Positions 10,858-20,875 of a stretch of 64,000 nt of DNA are shown here, piece after piece. The DNA is from Turnera subulata (lineage: Eukaryota; Streptophyta; Magnoliopsida; Malpighiales; Passifloraceae), in assembly GCA_028386065.3 (NCBI GenBank), contig JAKUCV010003551.1, positions 28,567 through 92,566 of the forward strand, written 5' to 3'. The position numbers and the translations under genes were made by a program. The first letter of the stretch is position 1; every line of letters begins with the position of its first letter. Under the pieces are notes generated by a model. The model did not search any database and had not been told where the DNA came from. It saw nothing but the letters and a program-made list of their open reading frames with translations.

Positions 10858-11244
10858 GCTGTGAGAACCCGACCGAAAATCACTTGGGTCTCTTCACCTT
10901 CCCCTTTACACTTCATGGTAACCAACACCCATTATCTTTGGAGTCGCCACTCGAATTTTATTATGGGAAAAAATTTGGGAAAACCCCGTTCTTGAATCCC
11001 AATGACTACATTCGAAGAAACTGGTTAATGAACCAAAGAAAATGGGCCTGGGGGTTCTTCATGGATGGGAAGCAGTTAGGCACCCATCCATGTTAGGGCG
11101 AAACTTTGTGCAATTGGAGAATATTTGTATGCCTTGTGCAAGTGTGTGTATAATGTGGAAACAAATCACATAACAACAAAATTGAAATAAAAAGAGAAAT
11201 AAAAATATTTTGGCTTGAGTCTCCACCGCTAGAGACCACCTACG

Positions 11245-12801
11245 TGTAAGTAACCGGGTATGCAAACAAAGAGACAATATGCGCAGCAGAAAACCCGGAA
11301 CTAATGGAGGATCAATGTGAAACGGGTAAACCGTATAACAAAATTTTGTACCTGGTTTGGTCTAGATCTTTCACTCAACTGATGATACGAATCAGCAAGA
11401 ACCGGACAGAAATCCGACTCCTTTACGGTATCCACACGAACCGTCGATGACTGTTAGCAACCGTCACACGATCACTAACCCTAGCACTCTCGAGCCGTAG
11501 TGCTAGCTGCAGAATTTTCGAGAGCTATAGACTAGAGAGTGTTTGATGTATTGTGTGTGCTTAGCTTGGTGTGTTAATCTCATTAACCACACCCTTTCAT
11601 GTATATCACATATACATATATCAATGTTAGTTAGTTTCGAAAATGGCCAACACAATCATACATATATATCTTATCATATATCAATATGTATGATTGTGTT
11701 TCCATTATCTACACTTTAGTCACAATCATCAACATGATCATGTCTCCACTAACTCAATCATATATATCAACATATATATAAAACAACACATCTTTTCATG
11801 CCTTTTGGTCAATATTTCAGGTTCAATAATTCTGGTAACTATTGAACCGATCAACCCAAACGACCCGGTCCAACCATGGTCTAACCACTAGCTCAATAAC
11901 CTGGTCGAACCATGGTCCAACCATGGTCTAACCGCTGACGCGAATCAACAGTTCTAAGTGTGTGACCCTGTAGGCACTAATCATGTTGACAATAATTATA
12001 AACTCTCATTTATAATTATAAACAATGAGCGGTGTCTAGCAACACATCATTGCTACCCAAGTGACCAGATCAGTACTGATTCATTATGCCTCGGAAAAAT
12101 GTTATTATCTTTTCGTCACATTATCAAGATCAAACACGAGATATGGAATATGTCATTCTCGTATATGTTTAATCTAAGTTTTCTTGATCCCTGAGTTAAC
12201 TGTGTAAAACAGATACAAATGATATCCCCATATCACTTAATCTGAGCATGGCCATGCATTTACAGTTCAACTCTATCAAGAGGCCCAACTGATAATATAC
12301 CCGTTATAAGGGTTGGACGAATTCCATCTTGATCATACAAAACCCACTACACATTGTATCATGTACCCAACAATTACTCTAAGGTTTACTCAGTTACGGG
12401 TAACTAAGAATAATGTCAAAGTACACGACTCATATGTTGGGAACTTTGGTGATCTCAGGTCTAAGAATAGTACATATAAGAACCACTAATGACAACATAT
12501 ATATAACAGTCCATGTAGTGTTCTTATGTCGGGTCAGTCCAGACCACAAGTTCTCTAACTTGTACCCGTATGTAGAATTCATATCTCATATAATTCTCAA
12601 CATACGCTAGTCTTAATTTATTATTACAATCCATCCATAATAACAATCGACTAGGGACAATTCAAGAATATAAAATATTCTTAGGTTATAAATATGTGCA
12701 AGCTTATATCACTGATAAATATATTTATTGGAATAAAACCTTAATAAATATACATGACTGTATAATCATCCAATGATTGGCTTTTGGGCATTACACTAAC
12801 A
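11245..12801 (-). mobile_element. Solo LTR inside element A LTR
   Basis: A 1557-bp block is flanked by ctacg at 11240-11244 and 12802-12806. It begins TGTAAGTAACC and ends ACACTAACA on the plus strand; on the minus strand it begins TGTTAGTGTAATGCC, a copia-like LTR start. The flanking LTR sequence is continuous with copy B once the block and one ctacg are removed. It contains no coding domains. Strand is inferred from the LTR-like start. Confidence 0.82.
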
Positions 12802-13321
12802 CTACGTACCCCGGCGACCGGGTTCAAAGCCCACGTAGTTCTTATTCATGGCATCACAACACTCACATCATCAATACCATCATCAAATCCACAACAAATA
12901 ATAAACACAAAAGGGGTTTAGTGTTACCTCTTGAAGCCATCCTCTAGTTCCTCAGTTCGGATTGAATTATGCACCCACTTTCTCCCCACTCCTTAGCTCA
13001 ATTTTCTATTCTCTCTTAGTCTACCCTTGTTTCCACCTTGTTGATGCTACCGACAAAATTCCTCCAGAGTTTCTGCCTGTAAAAAAATTTCCAGGCTTGG
13101 AGAAGTATAGTTTCTCCAATCAACAAAGCTTATGGGGGTGTGTGTAATGAAAAATTGATCCCCTTGAAATGTGAATGAGAGACCCTATTTATATTGTTCT
13201 GGAGAGTCTAGGGGCGTGGACCAGCTTAATGAGCAAGGTCTCAGCCAAAAATCTGGGCCAAAGTTGTGTAGAATCGAATTAGGGGCGAAATCAGAGGAAA
13301 TTGGGCGTTTCTAGGCACCAT

Positions 13322-13410
13322 GACCGCCATGGCCGGCGATCATTGGCTGGATGGCCGCCAAGCCCGACGGTCATCTGTGGATTGCCACCCGGACCTGGCG
13401 ATCGTCCCGC
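13322..13410. promoter_or_regulatory. GACCGCC/GGCGGTC inverted-repeat cluster, LTR A
   Basis: GACCGCCATGGCCGGCGATC and two more diverged inverted pairs lie upstream (on the minus strand) of the LTR TATA box at 13185-13194. The same cluster occurs in both LTRs of copy B, in the related LTR at 20876, and upstream of the antisense ORF in copy B. Confidence 0.5.
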
Positions 13411-14064
13411 CATGACTGCCCGACCTTCCCGTATTCCCCCGTTCTTTCCTTTTTTTGCTCTCGGTTTCCCCTAATTCCTCCCTAATTTGATTCCACCGCG
13501 TGATCAACCCCTAATCAACCTAGAATCACTTCTTTTCTTGATTAGTACTCCCCCTAATCATCTCCTAATTGATTGATTACACATTAAATCCCCATTTTTA
13601 TGCACAAATCATATCAGAAACACTTTTACCATTAAAAGATGATTTAAATTTGATTTTCCACGAAAATCAGAGCTAAAACTGGTATGCAAGTAATGTGTTT
13701 ATGGGTTATTCAACTCTGAAAAAATCATATCTCATTAACTTGGGCTTCTAAATTCACTTCTAACCCAAAAATAAATCATCTCAATATAATTGAGTTGAAA
13801 ATAAATAAGAAAGCCCAAGCAATGAAATAAAATATATTTTAGTGCATTAGACCTTAGCATATTTTTATCCTAAGGTTAAATCATCTCATTAATCCTAGAG
13901 TTCAAACACAAAAAGGTTAAATTTACCAAAATATATTTATTCTACTAAATTAAATTCTTGTCATGGCCAAACCCAAGACCAAATCATCTCATTAATCCTA
14001 AGGTGCAAGCATGTTCAAAGTCAAAATTAGAAGAATGTTTGTGGGTCAAATTTGGGTGTTCACA

Positions 14065-14960
14065 AACATCAATGAAGTCGTCCTCCTCAGAGGCCTTTTC
14101 TTCCCAAATATCGCCATCTTCATTCCCTCTCGACTCCTGTGCTTCCCACTCCTCGTCAGCTTCTTTATCCTCCAAGGCCCCATCAACAGGCTTCAAGTAT
14201 AGATATGAGTACTCCCGAGGCTTCTCTACCATTCTGCTTTGAGTATTAAAAAAAGACAAATTAAACTTAAAAAACTATAATCCATTCATTCATAATACAT
14301 GTTCAGCTTAGAAGTAACAAAAAGGGAAGATCACTCCGAGTCATCCTTCGAGCCCGACTGTTGCGCTTTACAATCGTTGTCAGCTTTACCCTCCAAGGCC
14401 CGTCAATAAGCTTCCTCCAGTACGAAAACTCCTACTACTGCTGCTGCATTTCATATTCCCTTATCCTCCATGCAATTAATCCCTCCTCATGATCATCCCA
14501 TGATCCATCTATTGGCCTCAAGTACTCGTCCTTCTGAGGCCCCTCATCAACTTCTGGTTCCTCCCATTTGGCAATCCACCAATATGATTCTTTCTGGATG
14601 TGCCTCTCTAGGTCGAGCATTGTATCGAAGTAAACCTCACTATTGATAGGCCATCTCATGCAATATGCACAATACATTCGGTCTTCCCAGTCAAGCTCTT
14701 AGTTCCAATGCATTTGCTTTATGTGGATTTTCATCTCTTCCTTGGTATCGAAGACGGCGCCGCACCGCTTAAATCGGCATGTAAACCGGCCCCGATTTCT
14801 TTTCTCTGAGGGCTTCAACTTTTTTCCTCTGTCTTGTCTACCTCCTCCACAGCCAGTATTCTTGGTACTGCCTTTTGGAGTCTTTTACCACTGCTTATGG
14901 GATGCCTTGCGGCAATTTTCAAATGGCGTTGCTCTTTTTCTCCCATTCTACTAGCATATC
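14065..14960 (-). pseudogene. Decayed C2H2 zinc-finger gene, truncated by element A
   Basis: On the minus strand a basic, Gly-rich segment (KLKPSEKRNRGR) leads into TCRFKRCGAVFDTKEEMKIH, a C-x4-C-x12-H-x4-H zinc finger near 14720-14800. After an in-frame TAA (near 14699) comes MYCAYCMRWPINSEV with LERHIQ, a second C-x2-C...H finger-like unit, then SYWWIAKWEEPEVDEG. C-terminal repeats of the form Y-L-[RK]-P-[IV]-D-G-[AS] follow near 14510, 14410 and 14180. The reading frame runs into the element A LTR at 14064, so insertion removed the C-terminus. I cannot name the gene; a C2H2 family nucleic-acid-binding role is inferred. Confidence 0.5.
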
Positions 14961-15560
14961 TCACCTAAGAGTGAGATGAGGATGGTATGGATGATGGTTC
15001 AAAGAGAGGCAAATAGGAGTAGCGGGCTAATGATGATCCAAGGAGGGAGTGGAGAGTGTTGTAGTTAGCATTTTGGGAATAACTCCTTGCAACGAAGGTT
15101 GGAAGGGAGTCAATGTTGTAGTGTGGAGGATAGAGAGTCGAAATGCTCCCTCCTCCGTGGTTGATGAGGGATTGGGATGTCAACGGGTGAGGGGATGTTA
15201 GTTGGTGATGGGGTGTCTGTGGGTGATATTAAGGAGACTGAATCCAGAGGAATGGGGATGTTGGGAGGAGACTCATCCTCATTCCTCCCTTCTTCTTAGT
15301 TTTCACATGTGAAGCGGCCTTTCCTAGAGCACCTCTCCATATGGAAGAGATTCTCAACTCTTTGTTTGTTACTAAGTAAAGATTTCTCTATGCTTTTCCT
15401 TGTCATCCTCCGTCTCTTCCTCATCTTCTTCATCATTATAATAACCCCAAAACCCTTCCGCAATTGGAAGGGTGGGGTGTTTTACGAAAAGTTTCCAAGT
15501 TTGGTAATGTGGGATTCAAGAGGGTGGGAGTGGAGGAGGATGGTGGTAATTGATATTTTG
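14961..15560. other. Low-complexity flank, no clear gene
   Basis: A minus-strand open stretch (14965-15183) is rich in Ser, Tyr and Leu and could be the upstream part of the zinc-finger pseudogene, but I see no motif. The rest is compositionally biased (polypyrimidine and GGATG-rich). Confidence 0.3.
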
Positions 15561-17512
15561 CTTAATAGAACTAACTAAGGTTTTAGAGAGAGGGACACTC
15601 CTTGATGCCCTTGCTAAACTGGTCCCCTCATTTAGTACATCATCCTATTCCTGCCAAAATCTCTTCCCTCAATCTCTTTAGAATAGAACTTTTTATGGTA
15701 TGGAGAATTTAATGATCATTACCAAGTCCTTTTAAAATAAAAATTAGAAGATTCTATTTACGGATATGCAATTAAGCATCCGTCTCAAATGATGATTATA
15801 CTTAATTACTTATACCTACAGTATTTTCCAATTTGGCATAAGGCATTTTTTTCCTCCGTAAATGCACCCTGACGGAGAAAATACATGCTGGCATATAGCG
15901 CAAAATAGTTACTCAAATTTTGCACTCTTGAATCCATATTTCCTGTTTCGCAATTAATTTGGATCAATCCCGTTTATGTTATTGATGACCACTAGTATTA
16001 AGGACAATTTTAGAATTACAAACATGAGGTGGATGCTAAATACTACAAATTCGAAGAATCCATTCACGGATTTGCAAATAAGCATTCGTCTGAAATGGTA
16101 TAAATGATTATACTTACACATACAGTATTTTCCAATTTGGCATAAGGCATTTTTTCTCTGCCTTTAATAACTTACCCAGCGATTACATTAATTATTTATA
16201 TAAATATATTAAATTAGAGACCAAGATCTCTAGTGTTGACAAGTAGCTTTCTAAATATTGACATGTGGCAACTAATTTTGTCAAAAAATAATTAATATAT
16301 TATTTAATAAATTTAATAATTTTTTTTTAATATTCTATATTTTATTCTAAATTAATTGTTTGTGTGTAAATTGTAGGAGGGAACATAAGGGCAATGAGAA
16401 TGCACAATTGAGCTTAAAAAAATTAAATATAGAAAATTAAGAGTCACATGCATCCATATATCAAATTATGAAATGTTTCTTCAAAACCAAAGGTTACATA
16501 TATTTAATATTACAATCAATTTTTGTGCTATAAAATGAGGAAAACCACACACTATGGCGATGGTATTACTAAGGTAATCTCTTTTTTTTTCACAACTAAA
16601 ACAAAACCATGCTTTATATTTTAGAGAATTGGTTATTTATGCATAGTTAAACTTCTGAATTTTCGGGGCAAAACCAAATATTTGTACTTTATTCCCAATC
16701 AAGAAATAAAACCCAAAAACATAACCTTCAAGGGGATTCAAGGTAAGCTTTCAAATCCTCTTGATATAGTTGTTCTATTCCTATTTTAGTATTCGTATTT
16801 TAGATCAAGAAATACCTTTTCAATTCCTTTTGTCTTCTTCGTTATGATTAACTAAATATCTGTGTGCAACACAGTATAAATCAATCAGCATACAAACACG
16901 TGTGTAACACGTGTAGTTGCCTAGTTTTTAATAATACGCCGACTTTGCAACTGGAACCATGCCATTGGGAGAGGGATTGTAATGTATGTAACTTTAAAAA
17001 TTTTACCTAGACGGTATGAAGTAATAATGAGCTGTAATTGTTGTGGTCCCCCCACTTTCAGTTATTCCATTAGTTATATTACATACACCTTGTTTTGGTG
17101 AACAGGGAGTAGAGGCGATAAACCTTCTGCAAAACGGTCAAGAGCGTAACCTTCAACGTATAACACGTTAGGAACTCATGGAAGGGCCAGTATAGTTTAG
17201 GCCTCGTTATTGTTATTGACTAGCAAATTCATCCAAAGTAAAATAGATTTCCCAAATTAGAAACATTTAAATCTTAAGATTTTTTTAGAACGTGGAAAAT
17301 GAAGGATGCAGCTTCTTCGACAAATTAACAAAGCTATATCATCTAAGTTGAATTCCTCTGCAACCACCTTCTGCTCATTGAAACACATCTCCTCCCTACT
17401 AACTACCATCTACCCTTCTCTCCATCAGCATGCGATGCGGCTACTCACCTTCGCACTTTTTATCTGTTGACTGTACACAATAAGTTATCACATTTATTCA
17501 ATACTCACATAA
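15561..17512. other. AT-rich intergenic DNA without recognisable genes
   Basis: No ORF, RNA gene or element terminus is supportable. It contains a diverged direct repeat (15746-15853 and 16046-16155) and a pair of ACACGTGT palindromes at 16896 and 16907. It ends where plastid homology starts. Confidence 0.5.
15746..16155. repeat. Diverged direct repeat, about 110-bp arms 300 bp apart
   Basis: Both arms share ttcacgga/tttacgga followed by atgcaa-taagcat-cgtct-aaatg. Both end in the identical run acagtattttccaatttgg plus cataaggcatttttt. Arms: 15746-15853 and 16046-16155. Confidence 0.6.
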
Positions 17513-18840
17513 CAAGGCATAGAGGGGGAGGTCATAAGTTTCTATACCGTCAAATCGAATTTCAACGGAATGAAAAAGACATATATGGTCGAATTCCAAC
17601 CATAGAATACGACCCTAATTGAAATGCATACATTTGTCTCATACATTATGGGGATGGTGAGAAGGGATATATTTTACTTCCCATAGGGACTCGAATTGGA
17701 GATACCATTCATTCTGGTACAAAAGTTGCTATCAAAATGGAAAATGCCCTACCTTTGAGTGCAGTTTGAACTATAGATTTATGTAATTGGAAGTAACCAA
17801 TTAGGTTGACGACGAAACCTAAACATCGATCACTGATCCAAATTTAGTACCTCTATAGGATAGAACTCAACAGAAAATAGAAGAGTAATGACAGCAAGTG
17901 ATTGAGTTCAATAGTTCCTCATATCCAATTCTTGACTCGAGAGATATCGTAATATGGAGAAGACAAAATTGTTTCAAGCACTGACCGAACCCGAAGCGCC
18001 CCCTCGTTCAAGGAGAGAAGGATGGGGTATTCCCATTTCAATCGATGGTCAGAGGCGAATGGAAAGCAAAGTTGTGGTAATTTGAAAGATTCCTCGGGGG
18101 AAAAATAGAGATGTCTCCTACATTATCCCGACTACATGGAAGTATTGACATAATTTGATAGTCATTCAGTCTCAATGCTACATGAAGAACATAAGCCAGA
18201 TGAAGGAACGGGAAGACTTAGAATGTAGAAGAGGATAAGATGAGTGATTTGGCAGATTTGGATTCCTATATATCTACTCATGTAGTACTTTTCTTCATAT
18301 TACGATATAGAAGACCCAATGTCTAGAAATCATCTACACCCAAAAAGCCGTATGCTTTGGAAGAAGTTTATACGGTTTGGGAAGAGGTTTTGATTGATCA
18401 AAAAGAAAGAAGAATCGACTTCAACCGCTATGCCCCTAGACACGGCCATACATAACATGGAAATCACACTTGGAAAGAATGGACAATTAGCTAGAGCTGC
18501 GGGTGCTGTAGCAAAACTGATTGCAAAAGAGGGGAAACCGACCACATTAAAATTACCTTCGAGCGAGGTTCGCTTAATATCCCAAAACTCTCAGCAACAG
18601 TCGGACAAGTAGGGAATCTAGGGGTGACTCATAAAAGTATGGGTCGAGCCGGATCAAAATGTTGGCTAGGGAAAGGTCCTAGAGTTAGAGGAGCAATTTT
18701 GAACGCTGTCGACCATCCCCATGGGGTGGTGTGGGGAAGGCCTCAATTGGAAAAAAAAAACCTGCCACCCTTTGGGGTTATCCTGCACTTGGAAGAAGAA
18801 GTCGAAAAGGGAAGAAATATAGTGCAAATTTGATTATTCG
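17513..18840 (+). pseudogene. rpl2: Plastid rpl2 pseudogene (ribosomal protein uL2)
   Basis: Exon 1 remnant: [26 protein letters not shown] and [17 protein letters not shown]. Exon 2 remnant: [58 protein letters not shown] and VDHPHG. These are hallmark uL2 segments of the plastid large ribosomal subunit. About 60 N-terminal codons are absent because the plastid homology starts mid-exon. An in-frame TGA follows DPN, the GGEGR loop is altered to GVVWGR, and a frameshift occurs near 18600. It is not translatable. Confidence 0.93.
17759..18425 (+). other. rpl2 group II intron remnant
   Basis: The sequence starts GTGCAG (group II 5' consensus GTGCG) after the exon 1 LPL codons. Near 18340-18380 it has a domain V-like hairpin (gccgtatgctttgg … tatacggtttgg). 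It ends before ATGCCCC of exon 2. Boundaries are approximate. Confidence 0.7.
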
Positions 18841-18885
18841 TTGACGTCAGAAATAGGAAAGAAATTCCAAATTGTTTCTTCATCC

Positions 18886-19035
18886 TTTCAAAAAAATCAA
18901 AATCCAAAAAAAGAAGAAAAGGGAGAAATTAACTATGACACGTTCACTAAAATAAATCCTTTCAAAAATTTGAAATCCAAAAAAAGAGAAATAGAAAGGA
19001 AGAAATTAACTATGACACGTTCTCTAAAAAAATCC
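18886..19035 (+). repeat. 75-bp tandem duplication covering the rps19 start
   Basis: Copy 1 is 18886-18959 and copy 2 is 18960-19035. Both contain gaaattaactatgacacg, so the rps19 initiation region (ATG at 18935 and 19012) is present twice. Confidence 0.7.
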
Positions 19036-19290
19036 TTTTGTCGCAATGATTTATTAAGAATAATAAATAAACGAAAAAAATAAAAAAAAATTAATAATAA
19101 CCTAGTCTCGGGCATCATACCTATAATGATTGGGCATACTATTGCTATCCATAACAGAAAAGAGAATCTGCCCATTTATATATCAGATTATATGGTAGGG
19201 CATAAACTAGGAGAATTTTCACCCGCCTTAAATTTCCTAGAACATTCAGAAAAAGCCAAAAAGAAAGATGACAAATCCCGTCGTCTTTGA
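19012..19290 (+). pseudogene. rps19: Plastid rps19 pseudogene (ribosomal protein uS19)
   Basis: The product starts MTRSLKKS. After frameshifts it continues with [15 protein letters not shown] and [16 protein letters not shown], and ends in a basic KKDDKSRR tail. These are conserved plastid uS19 landmarks. The gene follows rpl2 directly, as in plastid genomes. The homopolymer-rich stretch at 19075-19095 breaks the frame. A second, duplicated start lies 77 bp upstream. It is not functional. Confidence 0.9.
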
Positions 19291-19597
19291 TTTTTGCATG
19301 AATTATTATTAAAAATTAAAATTTGAAAAAAAAGGAGGGGGCAAATAATAGCGAATCCTATGATAAATAAAAGATTCGGATCCTAACTAGAATGCTAAAG
19401 TATCTATTCTAACGAAATCTATAGAAATGTTCACAAAGAAGAAAAAAAGAATAGATTCATAGGCAATCTCCCGGGATAGGCCTTTGTTATGTAGAGTCCG
19501 TACAATATCGAAGACCTTATCTCATTTTGAAATGATTTCATTCCACAGTATCAATACGATGAAACAAGGCCTTGGCATATAACTATCGTATTGAAAT
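19291..19597 (+). other. Post-rps19 segment, rpl22 not recognisable
   Basis: In plastid genomes rpl22 follows rps19. Here 300 bp of AT-rich sequence shows no uL22 motif on either strand. It ends at the copia target-site copy gaaat (19593-19597). Confidence 0.5.
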
Positions 19598-19910
19598 TGT
19601 TGGAAAAGGGGGTGTAGGGTCCACCCATATGGGGTGCTCACCACGCCGTTATTTGGACTCTATAAATAATAATGCTATGTGGTATTATTTAATAGGTCGT
19701 CAGACATAAGCAATACAATATACACACACAGTAAATAGAGAATAAGGGATTTAGGCTGTGAAGATTAAGAGACCAATCCGACTACACCGTGACGGCCTCC
19801 ACCAATCAGTGATTCAAGCCGAGCTCCAAAGATCCTGCTTCCTCTAAATTAATTCGAGATACAAGTAAGTTAATTAATCTATTCTATATATCTGTATATA
19901 GATTCCTTCA
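19598..19910 (+). repeat. copia 5' LTR
   Basis: TGTTGGAAAA…GATTCCTTCA with ctataaataa (TATA-like) near 19659. It differs from the 3' LTR at many scattered positions, indicating an old insertion. Confidence 0.92.
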
Positions 19911-19925
19911 TTTGTAGCGGAGCCC
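19911..19925 (+). other. Probable copia primer-binding site
   Basis: TTTGTAGCGGAGCCC follows the LTR directly. It resembles the TTGGTAGCGGAGC sites found after two other LTRs here (44277 and 59446) with one change in the TGG. The priming tRNA is not identified. Confidence 0.4.
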
Positions 19926-20199
19926 TAGGCTTGTTTCCTGATTTTTTGTGTGACATGTGATCCTTTTTTTTTGTATGATAAACATAATCGATTTATTTGA
20001 ATCGGTTTACATTTTTTTATTATACATAATCGATATGAGTTTTCAGTGGATCATATGTTGAAACAATTGGTTTGTTTCTTTATTATAGCATGTCAAATCG
20101 ATATGTGGCTTGCACTTTGAGCTTAATTATACTGTGCATATGTTGACACTGCCATTCATTTTTTTATTTTTCAACTGTGCGTTGCTTGAAGCCTTGAAC

Positions 20200-20860
20200 T
20201 GTGTGCCATGCCATATTCTTTTCAATTAGTATTTTTTTTGCCTGATCGACAATTGAAAATAACTGGATCTAGGTGTACTATGTTGTTTTGTGGAACAAAA
20301 TCTTCTTTTTGGAAACCCAAGAGCAGAAAACCCCAATCCCATTTCTTCACTGCACATGACGGTGGACAAGGGGAGGATTGCTGTAGATGGCGGCAAGGCA
20401 AGGGTTGCCGCACACGGTGGTGGCCAAGGCAAGAAGGGATTCGTACCGCAGCGCCACAGACGGTGGATGCACGACGGCGGCATGGATCCCTACGCACGAA
20501 ACGACGACTTGTAAAGGCGGCAGTGGATCTTCAAGGGGGCCTCTATGTAGCGGGTGACGAGTGTTTCGAGCAGCGTGGCCGGAAAAGGCAGGCGACGTTC
20601 ATCGTCGTCTTGTCATTCTGTGCTGCTGCACCCACTGGGCGCGATCTGTTCCCGTCACCGGCGAGACCCGAGGCTGCTGCGGTGGTGTCCAACGCCACTG
20701 TGCCCTCTGGCCGCGATTGCGTCGTCCACCGTCGATGGTGGATTGCTTCGGTGGCAGCGTTTCTTTATCTGGGCAGTGGCGGTGGCTGGTTACTGTGGGG
20801 GGAGAAAGAGAAGAAACCCTAGGGTTTCATCCCACACCTCCCACGTGTGACCATTATTAT
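20200..20860. other. GC-rich island within the copia leader, origin unknown
   Basis: The base composition is far more GC-rich than its surroundings, and long overlapping ORFs occur in several frames on both strands (up to 204 codons). None has a recognisable motif, so I do not call a gene. It ends with gaaaccctagggtttcat just before an LTR start at 20876. It may be captured or transduced sequence. Confidence 0.35.
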
Positions 20861-20875
20861 TAAAAAGAAACTCCT

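Larger units (their letters stand above)
1..14064 (-). mobile_element. Ty3/gypsy Tat-lineage LTR retrotransposon, copy A (left end outside window)
   Basis: On the minus strand the element reads 5' LTR (10860-14064), primer site, gag, protease region, RT, RNase H, second RNase H, integrase, then an oppositely oriented extra ORF. The second (archaeal-type) RNase H between RNase H and integrase, the tRNA-Arg primer site and the antisense ORF are known traits of the Tat lineage (Ogre/Grande-like). The 3' LTR would lie left of position 1. All reading frames are broken. It is interrupted by a LINE at 243-3404, a solo LTR at 6215-7330 and a solo LTR at 11245-12801, so it is older than all three. The same family occurs as copy B at 30906-41535, which allows gap-by-gap comparison. 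Confidence 0.9.
10860..14064 (-). mobile_element. Element A 5' LTR, interrupted
   Basis: The plus strand starts TGTGAGAACCC at 10860 and ends GGTGTTCACA at 14064, matching both LTRs of copy B. Without the solo LTR at 11245-12801 (plus its duplication) it is about 1.64 kb. A minus-strand TATA box lies at 13185-13194 and a GACCGCC/GGCGGTC cluster about 130 bp upstream of it (13322-13410). A second primer-like motif GGAGTCGCCA lies at 10940-10949. Confidence 0.9.

Noticed and set aside
14965..15183. Independent minus-strand CDS of 72 codons
   Set aside because: No motif and low complexity; at most the upstream part of the zinc-finger pseudogene.
20208..20822. 204-codon plus-strand ORF as a gene
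   Set aside because: It lies in a GC-rich segment with equally long ORFs in other frames and strands, has no motif, and sits in a retrotransposon leader.
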